Positions 26,687 through 33,957 of a stretch of DNA of 64,000 nucleotides are shown here, one piece after another. The translations under genes were made by a program, and so were the position numbers. Each line of letters begins with the position of its first letter. The first letter of the stretch is position 1. The stretch spans positions 4,108,001-4,172,000 of the forward strand of contig NZ_AP023257.1 of NCBI RefSeq assembly GCF_016756595.1, read 5' to 3'. The notes below the pieces were generated by a model that worked only from the letters and a program-made list of their open reading frames with translations, was not told where the DNA came from and searched no databases. The DNA is from Mesorhizobium sp. L-2-11. GTDB lineage: Bacteria > Pseudomonadota > Alphaproteobacteria > Rhizobiales > Rhizobiaceae.

Positions 26687-26957
26687 CGGCAACCCCGTCG
26701 AATTTCCTGAGGCCTACGCTTGGAGGATTTCGCTTAAGAAGCCCCTGTTCACTTGCGGCCGCCTTAAAGGCAGCGAACGCAGCTTGGTGACTGCAATGTC
26801 CGGCCAGGCATTCCTCGATCATTCGGATTGCCTCAAGTCGGGACGGCTTGTCCATGAATGGCCATGGTTGCTGAAGCGCCGTCTCAGCATCAGCGATCGA
26901 CGCAACCAGCATAGATCTGTGATTCAGGTAGATCGTAATCGGAATAAACGCCGGCAT
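26673..26957 (-). CDS. DUF982 family protein
   Basis: A 94-aa cytosolic protein with the DUF982 pattern: ITIYLNHRSMLVASIADAET, ALQQPWPFMDKPSRLEAIRM and ECLAGHCSHQAAFAAFKAAA. DUF982 proteins are small, often multi-copy proteins of Rhizobiales with unknown function, frequently in stress or plasmid-borne regions. A ggagag site precedes the ATG. An upstream element with one mismatch to the EcfG consensus lies at 26988-27012. The C-terminal end lies in the 18-bp tandem duplication. Confidence 0.8.
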   Translation of the reverse strand: MPAFIPITIYLNHRSMLVASIADAETALQQPWPFMDKPSRLEAIRMIEECLAGHCSHQAAFAAFKAAASEQGLLKRNPPSVGLRKFDGVAEDLL

Positions 26958-26987
26958 CTTTATCGCTCTCCAGAATTGAAGTGGCTA

Positions 26988-27012
26988 AACGCGAAGACAT
27001 GGCGGTGGTTGC
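26988..27012 (-). promoter_or_regulatory. Near-consensus EcfG promoter before DUF982 gene
   Basis: On the minus strand GCAAC (27012-27008), a 16-bp spacer and CGTT (26991-26988), 30 bp before the DUF982 start. One mismatch (GGAAC to GCAAC) to the consensus makes it weaker than the exact sites nearby. Confidence 0.35.
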
Positions 27013-27120
27013 ATGGATGTCGTCGGGCAGTGGTGCTCTAATTCGCCGGGCCCAGGACACGTCGGCGCCAGGGGCTGGACGTCCGAAGAGCATTGATAGT
27101 TTCGATCTCCCGAACGAAGA

Positions 27121-27152
27121 AGCCCGCGGCTCACGGAGGGAGGGCGCGGGCT
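27121..27152 (-). terminator. Hairpin terminator after cassette B
   Basis: Perfect 8-bp arms agcccgcg (27121-27128) and cgcgggct (27145-27152). On the minus strand the hairpin is followed by ttcttcg. It lies 147 bp downstream of the 69-aa gene of cassette B. Confidence 0.45.
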
Positions 27153-27197
27153 GATCGGAGCATCGCCCGACCGGCAGCAATCTTGAGAGGAAAAGAC

Positions 27198-27302
27198 ATG
27201 CTGCACGTGCCGAACTTGCGGCCTATAGCTATGTTCCAGCGAAGATCGAAGTTCCAGTCGAAAAAGAGCGGTGAAAGCAGGACCTATTTGCGTTGCATCT
27301 AA
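27198..27302 (+). CDS. Possible 34-aa basic peptide
   Basis: ATG 27198 follows gagaggaaaag, a usable ribosome site. The product MLHVPNLRPIAMFQRRSKFQ continues SKKSGESRTYLRCI, strongly basic with no membrane segment. It ends over the 3' end of the convergent 69-aa gene. There is no family support; only the ribosome site argues for it. Confidence 0.3.
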   Translation: MLHVPNLRPIAMFQRRSKFQSKKSGESRTYLRCI

Positions 27303-27508
27303 CGACCCAACGGCAGTTTCGACGCTGAGACAAGTTCGTTCTCATCAGTGATACCGGTCGTATAATTTGCAAGGATCCGGGACGCGAGAGCCTCACGTAG
27401 ATGTTCGGAGTCGCCCTCCGTCTTGAGCCGGTCGAACACACGGCCCAGCGTAGCCACTTCGGATGCACTGAAGACGCCAGCTTCTTTAGCTTTTCGATAA
27501 ATCGGCAT
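27299..27508 (-). CDS. 69-aa conserved hypothetical protein, cassette copy B
   Basis: Paralogue of the gene at 19965-20174, with the same length and the same ends (MPIYRKAKEAGVFSASEVAT at the start, SKLPLGR at the end). The middle differs more (RVFDRLKTEGDSEHLREALA). A strong ggaggagg precedes the ATG. The order DUF3606-like gene, terminator, 69-aa gene is the same in both copies. Function unknown. Confidence 0.78.
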   Translation of the reverse strand: MPIYRKAKEAGVFSASEVATLGRVFDRLKTEGDSEHLREALASRILANYTTGITDENELVSASKLPLGR

Positions 27509-27570
27509 ACCGCCTCCTCCGGCTAAAACATTTTTCGCAAACAATACGATTAATGACATCTCGAACAACA

Positions 27571-27603
27571 AAAAAGCCCGCCGCACCTTCGGCACGGCGG
27601 GCG
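27571..27603 (-). terminator. Intrinsic terminator in cassette B
   Basis: Arms gcccgccg (27577-27584) and cggcgggc (27596-27603) with a short GC-rich loop. On the minus strand they are followed by six T (27576-27571). It lies between the 49-aa gene and the 69-aa gene, the same position as the terminator at 20218. Confidence 0.75.
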
Positions 27604-27645
27604 AGACGCCATGGTGCACCAGGCGGCTATATCTGACAAAGCCGC

Positions 27646-27795
27646 CTACCGCTTGGCGGCGAGGGACTTTGCTTGCCGGAGCATCAATGCCCATTGGAGC
27701 CCGAGGAACAAGATAAGCTCTCGGGCCTGTTCGTCGAACGACGATCTCAGGGGTGTTTGGCCGGTGTTTGGCCCTCTATCCTGTTCGTCAGCCAT
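27646..27795 (-). CDS. Small helical protein (49 aa), cassette copy B
   Basis: The product is MADEQDRGPNTGQTPLRSSF-DEQARELILFLGLQWALMLR and ends QAKSLAAKR. Its C-terminal half follows the same pattern as the 59-aa DUF3606-like protein at 20304 (L-I-x-x-[IL]-G-x-x-W-x-x-[LM] then a basic tail), so I treat it as a diverged relative. The ribosome site is weak. Its position directly before a terminator and the 69-aa gene mirrors cassette A. Confidence 0.5.
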   Translation of the reverse strand: MADEQDRGPNTGQTPLRSSFDEQARELILFLGLQWALMLRQAKSLAAKR

Positions 27796-27914
27796 ACTCG
27801 TGAGGCAGACCTTGAGCGTGTCGATTCAGATGCGCTGGACTGCCTTGTGCGCAAGTAGGTCCCCAGTCAGGCGAGGCTACTCCTGAATCGCGCCTGCCGG
27901 AGATCGAAACCCGA

Positions 27915-28094
27915 CTAGTCGTCTTTCTTCAAATCTTCAGCTTCGTCCTTCAGCCTCTGCCAGTCTGCGCCGTGCTTGCGAAGCAATGCTCGCGCCTGTT
28001 TGGGCGTCACGTCTGTCACCTCCGCCAGGTGCTCAACTTCAAGTTCTGCACCCTTCTTAATTCGGCTCGTGTCGCTCGTCCTCTTGACCGCCAT
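27915..28094 (-). CDS. DUF3606 family protein (59 aa)
   Basis: A 59-aa product, MAVKRTSDTSRIKKGAELEV, then EHLAEVTDVTPKQARALLRK-HGADWQRLKDEAEDLKKDD. The E-V-x-x-[LW] start, the T-P-x-Q-A-R-x-L-L helix and the H-G-x-D-W-x-x-L turn match DUF3606. A strong aaggagg precedes the ATG and a perfect EcfG-type promoter lies 34 bp further upstream. It is probably a general-stress-regulated gene. Too short for usual gene-length cut-offs. Confidence 0.78.
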   Translation of the reverse strand: MAVKRTSDTSRIKKGAELEVEHLAEVTDVTPKQARALLRKHGADWQRLKDEAEDLKKDD

Positions 28095-28127
28095 CTGTTA
28101 CGTCCTCCTTGGCACACGGTCAGTCGC

Positions 28128-28152
28128 AACGGATGTTGAACGTTGCGGTTCC
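28128..28152 (-). promoter_or_regulatory. EcfG-type promoter of the DUF3606 gene
   Basis: On the minus strand GGAAC (28152-28148), a 16-bp spacer and CGTT (28131-28128). Exact match to the general stress consensus. It faces a second, near-consensus site pointing the other way 8 bp further right. Confidence 0.7.
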
Positions 28153-28160
28153 GCCCATGT

Positions 28161-28185
28161 GGAACTAACTGCCGGCCGTGTAGTT
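28161..28185 (+). promoter_or_regulatory. Near-consensus EcfG promoter, divergent partner
   Basis: GGAAC (28161-28165), a 16-bp spacer and AGTT (28182-28185), one mismatch in the -10 element. It lies 22 bp before the start of the 50-aa gene at 28208 and would make a divergent stress-promoter pair with the site at 28128-28152. Confidence 0.45.
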
Positions 28186-28207
28186 CTACCGCCGAAGGAG
28201 ATCCCAA

Positions 28208-28360
28208 ATGCTTCGATTCTTAATCGGTCTTGGCGCGCTGTACGCGGCATTTCAAATCGGCCGTGAGTTCGGCCGCACCGAGGCGGAGGTCATCCAGATT
28301 CCACCCGACGATCTTCGCCCGACGCCTGAAAACGGGGCAGAGTTCGGCGAGCGTACCTAG
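28208..28360 (+). CDS. Small membrane-anchored protein (50 aa)
   Basis: An aaggaga site 7 bp before the ATG supports the start. MLRFLIGLGALYAAFQIGRE is a hydrophobic N-terminal anchor. The rest is an acidic soluble tail (TEAEVIQIPPDDLRPTPENG). A near-consensus EcfG promoter is upstream. No family name is known to me, though the layout is frequent among rhizobial stress proteins. Confidence 0.6.
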   Translation: MLRFLIGLGALYAAFQIGREFGRTEAEVIQIPPDDLRPTPENGAEFGERT

Positions 28361-28794
28361 GGGTTCTGGTAGCTCCCTCAAGCTTGCGCTATCTACGCGA
28401 CATTGGCGCGAGCAAACGGAGCCGGCAGTTCATTGCGATGGCCAAAACTGCCTTCCACCAGCCGATAACCCTGTCGAGGAATGCAAGGGGCAAGATTGCA
28501 CGCTGGCTCCGCCGGTCGACCCAGGTCCGGCGACTGAACAGCATCAGCCGAACACCCCACTACGAAGGTGACCGCAGATCCGTGGAGAAGGTTGAATTTC
28601 AGGTCCTCTCCCTCCGCCAGAGCACCCTGCCCCAACATTCTCTACCTCGGCTCGATGGCCCACGAACCGCGCAGAACCGCGGGGCTTTTCAATTTAAGCT
28701 GCCAACGGCGCTGTCGGCCTCCCGGGCTGAAGGCCGCCATGTCGCCTGAGGACGAACATTGCAAGTCCGGGAAATAATCCTGGGAGGAGGTCCT
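28361..28794. other. Gene-poor stretch with island boundary
   Basis: No coding region is supported here. The segment contains the second tRNA-end repeat (28608-28621) and so probably the boundary between two inserted units. Confidence 0.45.
28608..28621 (+). repeat. Attachment-like repeat, copy 2
   Basis: The 14-mer ctccctccgccaga, identical to the 3' end of tRNA-Ser. The preceding bases gaaggttgaatttcaggtcc resemble a degenerate T arm and match those before copy 3 with only two differences. It would be the distal end of an element integrated at the tRNA. Confidence 0.6.
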
Positions 28795-28920
28795 ATGACG
28801 ATTGCCCGCGTGGAAGTGATACCTCGGGGCAGCGCCGCGGCGCTGGTCGCGGGCGGAGAAGGAGCGGCTGGTTGCGGCGACGGTCGAGCCCCGCGTCACG
28901 GTATCGGAGGATACGCAATA
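28795..28920 (+). pseudogene. IS66-type OrfA (TnpA) N-terminal remnant
   Basis: After ggaggagg, ATG 28795 opens MTIARVEVIPRG. The sequence continues in the next frame as PRRWSRAEKERLVAATVEP-RVTVSE, the N-terminal signature of the IS66 OrfA of a rhizobial subgroup. It then loses similarity. It differs in type from the OrfA of the intact IS66 at 33154, so it is a trace of another IS66 insertion. Confidence 0.5.
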
Positions 28921-29103
28921 TCGTATGCCGGCTACGTCAAGCGATTTGCGACGTCTCCCAAATTTCTCGTGAAGCGTTGGGGATAACCGCACTGACCCCA
29001 TTTGCGGCGGATTGGCTGTCCGTTACCCTTCCGTTAACAAATGGACGATTAAATCTCGGTGGGGGTCAACCGCGAAAATGTTGCGAAAACGAGGGGCCTA
29101 TCA

Positions 29104-31149
29104 ATGGCTGCGATTGCTCTTCCTGGCGATTGGACTGGACAGTACAAGGGATCGACGCTGAACCTCTCCGGGTTCAAGCTCTCCTTTTCTGACGAGTTCA
29201 ACACGCTTGATGTGGTGCCGAACAACGGCACCGGCAAGTGGTTCGCGCCTGTGCATGCCCCCTATGGGGCCGCCACGTTCATGTCGCCGGTGGGGGCAAC
29301 GAACCCGTTCTCCGTCTCTGACGGGAAGCTGACCATTACCATGAAGCAGGTGGACGGCGCCTGGCAGTCTGGAACGATGCAAACGGTTAACAGCGCCGGC
29401 CAGGGTTTCGCGCAACAGTACGGGTACTTCGAGATGCGCGCAGCCTTTCACGGCGGGGCTGGAGCCTGGCCGGCTTTCTGGATGCTGTCGCCCAATCAGA
29501 CTGTGCCGCGCGTCGAGGTCGACATCGTTGAAGCGTATGGCGGCGATCCCGATGGTCATCACCAGGCGGTGCACTTGAGCAATAAGGAAAGCCACGCTTG
29601 GGAAAGTAACTATACGGGCCTCCCCGCTTCGATGTTCGACGGGGCGTTTCACACCTACGGCGCGAGGATCACGACGGACTGGATCACCGTGTACTATGAC
29701 GGCAAGGAGCTGAGCCGCTTTCCAATGAGCGAGTCCTTCCGCACGCCGCTCTATATGTTGGCCTCGCTTGCCATGAATCCCCTTGAGGTCGAGCGGGCGT
29801 CCGGCACCTACAAGATGGTCATCGACTACGTGCGCGCCTATGCCGCGCCGGACGTGATGGAGCAGCACCTGACCGGGACGGATGCGGCGGATATCCTGAA
29901 CGGCGGCAGCTTTGATGACGTTCTGGACGGCGGAGCTGGTGCTGACAAAATGTCCGGCGGTGCCGGCAACGATACCTACCGCGTCGACAACGCGTCCGAC
30001 GTAGTCATCGAGGCTGACGGCGCCGGCATCGATCTGGTTATCACCTCGATGACGTATTCGCTGTCCGGCCAGCGAATAGAGCAGCTCACGCTCACCGGCG
30101 TTGCCGACATCGACGCGAAGGGTAACGAACTCGACAACACGCTGGTCGGCAACGCTGGCAGCAACCTGCTCGACGGCGGGGTCGGAATCGACAAGATGGA
30201 GGGCGGCGCGGGCGACGATACCTACTATCTCGACAATGCGCTCGACCGCGTGGTCGAGGGCGATGCGGCGGGCAACGATTGGGTGTTCAGCTCGATCACC
30301 TATTCACTGCCACGCTATGTCGAGAATCTGACTCTCGTCGGCCTTGGCGCTATCAATGGTCGCGGCAATTCTTCCGACAATGAGCTGACCGGGAACAATG
30401 GGAACAACACGCTGGACGGCCTTGCCGGCAACGACACCATAAGGGGCGGGGCGGGTAGCGACCGGTTAGCGGGCTATGATGGCGCCGACCTTCTCGATGG
30501 CGGGACCGGGGCCGACCTGATGAATGGCGGTACCGGCAACGATACGTATTATGTGGACAATATACTGGACAACGTCATCGACGAAGCGGGCGTCGACCAG
30601 ATTTTCAGCCTGGTCACGTACTCGCTGGCGGTCGCTAACCGGGAGGTAGAAAATCTGCGTCTGACCGGAAGCGCCAACGTCGGGGCCAAGGGGAATTCCC
30701 TCGACAACGTGCTCGACGGCAACGACAGCGACAACAAACTGGACGGCGGCCGAGGCAATGACACCGTGCTTGGGTGGGGTGGCAACGATACACTAACGGG
30801 CGGCCTGGGCATTGATCGGCTTACCGGTGGCGCCGGCAACGATTTCTTCGTTTTCAGCGCACCGCTCTCAGTGGCCAACCGCGACATCATCACGGATTTC
30901 AACCACACGGCCGATGCATTCAGGCTCGAGAATTCGGTAATGCAGGGGCTTGGAGCCACCGGAGCCCTCGATCCAAGGTATTTCTTCGCTGGGACTAGCG
31001 CGCACGACGCCAACGATCACATCGTCTATGACAACGTTACCGGTGAGTTGTTTTACGATTCCAACGGAAACGTCGCAGGCGGCGTGACACAGCTCGCGAC
31101 GCTGACGAACAGGCCGACGCTGCTGGCCGACGATTTTTTCGTGATCTGA
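29104..31149 (+). CDS. GH16 endo-beta-glucanase with RTX repeats, type I secreted
   Basis: A 681-aa protein. Residues about 25-270 form a glycoside hydrolase family 16 domain; the catalytic signature VEVDIVEAYG gives E138 as nucleophile, D140 and E143 as acid/base. From about 275 to 600 come three blocks of calcium-binding RTX nonapeptides (GGAGADKMSGGAGNDTY, GGTGADLMNGGTGNDTYY and others), each followed by a Y-x-V/L-D-N beta module. The C-terminus is acidic and hydrophobic (LLADDFFVI), typical of type I secretion, and there is no N-terminal signal. Relatives ExsH and ExoK trim succinoglycan in Sinorhizobium, but the substrate here is inferred. The start at 29104 is chosen from the family-like MAAIALPGDW. 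No secretion genes are adjacent. Confidence 0.9.
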   Translation: MAAIALPGDWTGQYKGSTLNLSGFKLSFSDEFNTLDVVPNNGTGKWFAPVHAPYGAATFMSPVGATNPFSVSDGKLTITMKQVDGAWQSGTMQTVNSAGQGFAQQYGYFEMRAAFHGGAGAWPAFWMLSPNQTVPRVEVDIVEAYGGDPDGHHQAVHLSNKESHAWESNYTGLPASMFDGAFHTYGARITTDWITVYYDGKELSRFPMSESFRTPLYMLASLAMNPLEVERASGTYKMVIDYVRAYAAPDVMEQHLTGTDAADILNGGSFDDVLDGGAGADKMSGGAGNDTYRVDNASDVVIEADGAGIDLVITSMTYSLSGQRIEQLTLTGVADIDAKGNELDNTLVGNAGSNLLDGGVGIDKMEGGAGDDTYYLDNALDRVVEGDAAGNDWVFSSITYSLPRYVENLTLVGLGAINGRGNSSDNELTGNNGNNTLDGLAGNDTIRGGAGSDRLAGYDGADLLDGGTGADLMNGGTGNDTYYVDNILDNVIDEAGVDQIFSLVTYSLAVANREVENLRLTGSANVGAKGNSLDNVLDGNDSDNKLDGGRGNDTVLGWGGNDTLTGGLGIDRLTGGAGNDFFVFSAPLSVANRDIITDFNHTADAFRLENSVMQGLGATGALDPRYFFAGTSAHDANDHIVYDNVTGELFYDSNGNVAGGVTQLATLTNRPTLLADDFFVI

Positions 31150-31468
31150 TCCGGTGCGCGTGAAAATCAGGCTTTCGCCGAACGCGACGGGGCCCATTTC
31201 TAGAATTGCCGGCGACGTGGCGAGAAACTCCGCGTTCACCCCGGAGCCGCACCGATCACAAAGTCGGCCACCATCAGCGATGTCACGGAATCGCGAAAGG
31301 CCGAACCGATCAGGGCAGCCGTGGCGATCTGCGAATCCGTCGCCAGCACGATACGTCATCGCCGAACTTGGCTCGCTCGCCTGACGTCGCAATCCCGAAG
31401 GCAATGGAGCGCACCGCCGGCAACCTTGCCCGCCTTGGCAACGGCAGCGGCCTTGACGAGAGAACCGG
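31150..31468. other. Stretch without a supported gene
   Basis: No reading frame shows natural protein texture. Conflicting frames on both strands suggest degraded coding sequence that I cannot identify. Confidence 0.4.
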
Positions 31469-31765
31469 CTACTCGAACATGATCCGAGAGGTTCCACTTT
31501 CTGCGATCAATATTCTCCGGGCTTCCTGGATCCGCTCAGCCTGTTGCTTGGTATAGGGACCCATCGGCCGGGTCTTTTCATCGCCGCGACGAACCCGGCA
31601 GTACCAGTGGCCGCTGTCAGAGAAGATTTCAACCGAGGTCGGTGCATGGTTGGCCGCCTCCTTGGCGACCGCGTCGATGAATTTCACGACCTTTGAATAG
31701 TACCGGGCGGGTGCAACCATGCGCGAACCACTGGTGACGTTAAGTTCCCGCTGCACTGTGGACAT
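31469..31765 (-). CDS. Hypothetical 98-aa protein
   Basis: Starts MSTVQRELNVTSGSRMVAPA (aaagga upstream; an ATG seven codons earlier is possible). It continues YYSKVVKFIDAVAKEAANHA and SVEIFSDSGHWYCRVRRGDE, and ends in a helix rich in charged residues. The central beta hairpin with GHWYCRVRR is distinctive, but I do not know the family. It is divergent from the LysR gene, with a promoter-like repeat between them. Confidence 0.6.
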   Translation of the reverse strand: MSTVQRELNVTSGSRMVAPARYYSKVVKFIDAVAKEAANHAPTSVEIFSDSGHWYCRVRRGDEKTRPMGPYTKQQAERIQEARRILIAESGTSRIMFE

Positions 31766-31859
31766 GGTCGAATTCCTTTCGGTCATTTCTGCTGCGCAGC
31801 ATCCAGCGCTGAGCTGGGTGGATAATTCTCGAAGCCTATTGCTATGGCTAGCTATCTAG

Positions 31860-31900
31860 CAAACGAAATTGATTGACATTTAAACGCAATTTTTATGCTA
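31860..31900 (+). promoter_or_regulatory. Promoter-like repeat A upstream of the LysR gene
   Basis: A 41-bp element (caaacgaaa, nine variable bases, atttaaacgca, tgcta) that matches the element at 36350-36390 in 33 of 41 positions without gaps. It contains TTGACA and TATGCT-like hexamers and ends 9 bp before the LysR start, so it may itself be the promoter. Confidence 0.5.
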
Positions 31901-31908
31901 TCTTCTTT

Positions 31909-32760
31909 ATGGACATTGAGCTCGCCCGGACTTTCATCGAGATCGTTTCGACAGGCAGTTTCATTCGGGCATCGGAGCGCTTGAATGTCGCCCAGACGAC
32001 CGTAAGCGCACGAATTCGCAACCTCGAGCAGCAATTGGGCCGGGCGCTTTTTGTTCGCCACAAAGGCGGAGCTTCCCTTACCCCGGCCGGTGAGCAATTT
32101 CTGCGCCACGCCCCGATGTTCGTCCAACTATGGCAACGCACCCTTCACCAGGTTGCCGTGCCCCCGGGACGTCGAGCTGTTCTGACTGTCGGCAGCGAAG
32201 TCAGCCTTGCGCAACCTCTTCTGCTCGATTGGGTCCGATGGATGCGCGGCTCGCTTCAGGATGTTGCACTTCGAGTACACGTCGATGTGCCGCAGGATCT
32301 GATCAATCAGGTCGCGTCAGGAATGGTCGACTTAGCTATCATGTACGCGCCCCCCCACAGACCGGGTTTGAAGATCGATCTGCTTCTGGAGGAAAAACTC
32401 GTCCTCGTGACTACCAATTCCGAAGCGCGCCTCCTGGATGAATCCGATTATGTTTATATGGATTGGGGGCCGGATTTTGGACTTCACCACGGGATGAATT
32501 TCCCGAGTGCTGCGCCGCACCTTTCTTTCGATCTCGGTCCGCTCGCACTGAGCTATGTTCTTGCGACTGGCGGCTCCGGATATTTCAGGATGAGTTCCGT
32601 GCAGCCTCACATAGAGGCCGGCCGGCTGCACCTTGTGCCTGAAATGCCGCAGTTCTCCTATCCGGTTTACGCGGTGCAATCCGCAAGTGCGGACGAGAGC
32701 GTGGTAGGTCCTGCCCTGGCAGGATTGCATTCCGTCGCGAGCGCCGACATCAAATTGTAG
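31909..32760 (+). CDS. LysR family transcriptional regulator
   Basis: A 283-aa regulator. The winged helix-turn-helix occupies residues 1-60 (MDIELARTFIEIVSTGSFIR, then NVAQTTVSARIRNLEQQLG and RALFVRHKGGASLTPAG). The effector-binding domain follows, with the hinge near PGRRAVLTVGSEVSLAQP. The start is set at MDIELARTF; the 12 upstream codons would read through the promoter-like element. Its 3' end overlaps the 3' end of the convergent histidine kinase by 11 bp. The target genes and ligand are unknown. Confidence 0.9.
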   Translation: MDIELARTFIEIVSTGSFIRASERLNVAQTTVSARIRNLEQQLGRALFVRHKGGASLTPAGEQFLRHAPMFVQLWQRTLHQVAVPPGRRAVLTVGSEVSLAQPLLLDWVRWMRGSLQDVALRVHVDVPQDLINQVASGMVDLAIMYAPPHRPGLKIDLLLEEKLVLVTTNSEARLLDESDYVYMDWGPDFGLHHGMNFPSAAPHLSFDLGPLALSYVLATGGSGYFRMSSVQPHIEAGRLHLVPEMPQFSYPVYAVQSASADESVVGPALAGLHSVASADIKL

Positions 32761-33076
32761 GAGTTGTCGGGCGTCCAAGGTCCGCTTGGATTGACGGGAA
32801 CAGAAGGTCGACCGTTGTTCCAATCCCTCGTTCACTCTTTATCCGGATCCGACCACCAACCATTTGCGCCAATGCCTGCACTTGCAACATCCCAATCCCG
32901 GTGCCCTTCTCACCCTTTGTCGTGAAGAATGGATCGAACACCTTTCGCAGGACTTCCGGAGCCATGCCGCAACCATCGTCTTTGACGCGAACGCATGCGT
33001 AGGTTTCGGGCCCTGGCAGGTCAGGAGTCGGGGCCGTCTGCACCAATCGCTCAGTGGTGACGCGGATCTCCCCGCC
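32750..33076 (-). pseudogene. Histidine kinase, 3' part (split by IS66)
   Basis: Carries the end of the ATP-binding domain: GGEIRVTTERLVQTAPTPDL, then RVKDDGCGMAPEVLRKVFDP (G1/F box) and GEKGTGIGMLQVQALAQMVG (G2 box). It continues directly from the part at 35607-36133. The 8 bases tccccgcc are duplicated by the insertion. Joined, the two parts would give a cytosolic kinase of about 280 aa without a sensor domain. The split protein lacks either the phospho-accepting helix or the nucleotide lid, so it should be inactive. Confidence 0.85.
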
Positions 33077-33153
33077 GTAAGCGCGTAGGCGTCCCCACGT
33101 AGCGTGCAGGCGGTTGATCGCTCATTTTCAGCATGAATCATGCGGAGAATCCT

Positions 33154-33540
33154 ATGAGCGACAGTATGAGCCATCATCGAACATTCGAGATTTTGACGGC
33201 GGAGCCTGTGCCGTCCCGACGCAAGCCGCGCCATCGGTCGGACGAAGAGAAGGCACGGCTTGTCGCCGAAGCGTTCTCGCCAGGGGGCAATGTCTCGGCG
33301 GTTGCGCGTTCCGAGGGGCTGGACCCCTCGCAGCTCTATGCGTGGCGCCGCAAGGCGCTTTCGTCGGGCATGGTTGCGCCACTGACGGAGGGAGCGAGCA
33401 AGCCGGCGAAGTTCACGCGCTTTGAAGCGGTGGGCAGCGACACGGTGGAAATCGTCATTGGCGACGCAGTGGTGCGCGCCGGCGGCGATGTCGATCCCGA
33501 TCGCCTGGCGAGGATCATCCGCGCGGTTCGTAAGGCATGA
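33154..33540 (+). CDS. tnpA: IS66 accessory protein TnpA (OrfA)
   Basis: A 128-aa helix-turn-helix protein of the IS66 OrfA type: RRKPRHRSDEEKARLVAEAF, then VSAVARSEGLDPSQLYAWRR. The ggagaat upstream favours ATG 33154 over the ATG at 33133. It overlaps tnpB by 4 bp (atga), the usual coupling in IS66. It is needed with TnpB for efficient transposition in IS66 relatives (family knowledge). Confidence 0.9.
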   Translation: MSDSMSHHRTFEILTAEPVPSRRKPRHRSDEEKARLVAEAFSPGGNVSAVARSEGLDPSQLYAWRRKALSSGMVAPLTEGASKPAKFTRFEAVGSDTVEIVIGDAVVRAGGDVDPDRLARIIRAVRKA

Positions 33541-33881
33541 TCGCTTCCGGTGTGGTGGTTTACGTGTCGTGCCAGCCGGTCGACTTCCGCAAGGGCGCGG
33601 CATCTTTGATGGCGCTGGTCAGGGATGGCGGCCTGGACCCATTCTCGGGGGCACTTCACGTATTCCGTTCGAAGCGTGCGGACCGGGTTCGCATCGTGTG
33701 GTGGGACGGCAGCGGGGTTTGTCTTTATTCGAAGACTCTGGAAGATCACAGCTTCTGCTGGCCGGGGATATCGGCCGCGCGCATGCGTCTCGACCACGCC
33801 CAGTTGATGGCGCTTCTGGCCGGACTGGACTGGAAAAAGATTCGTCCGGCCAGGGTCAGGCGGCCGTTATCGACGGGCTGA
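33537..33881 (+). CDS. tnpB: IS66 accessory protein TnpB (Orf2)
   Basis: A 114-aa IS66 Orf2 protein with the typical start MIASGVVVYVSCQPVDFRKG and the conserved DPFSGALHVFRSKRADRVRI and WWDGSGVCLYSKTLE. Its start overlaps the tnpA stop. It has no known enzyme activity. The length is normal for the family, so it appears intact. Confidence 0.93.
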   Translation: MIASGVVVYVSCQPVDFRKGAASLMALVRDGGLDPFSGALHVFRSKRADRVRIVWWDGSGVCLYSKTLEDHSFCWPGISAARMRLDHAQLMALLAGLDWKKIRPARVRRPLSTG

Positions 33882-33957
33882 AACCGGCCTGCGGCAAGAT
33901 GAATCATGCGGCTGGAACGGTTGGGAAAGCGGCTGTTTTTGTGCTCTGTTGCTTGCC

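Noticed and set aside
26343..27041. Plus-strand frame of 232 codons
   Set aside because: It covers the tandem duplication and the antisense of the DUF982 gene; no ribosome site and no protein-like texture.
29875..30870. Periodic repeats that could be taken for a CRISPR or VNTR array
   Set aside because: The period follows the RTX nonapeptide codons within one open reading frame; units vary and there are no spacers. No CRISPR array was seen anywhere in the window.
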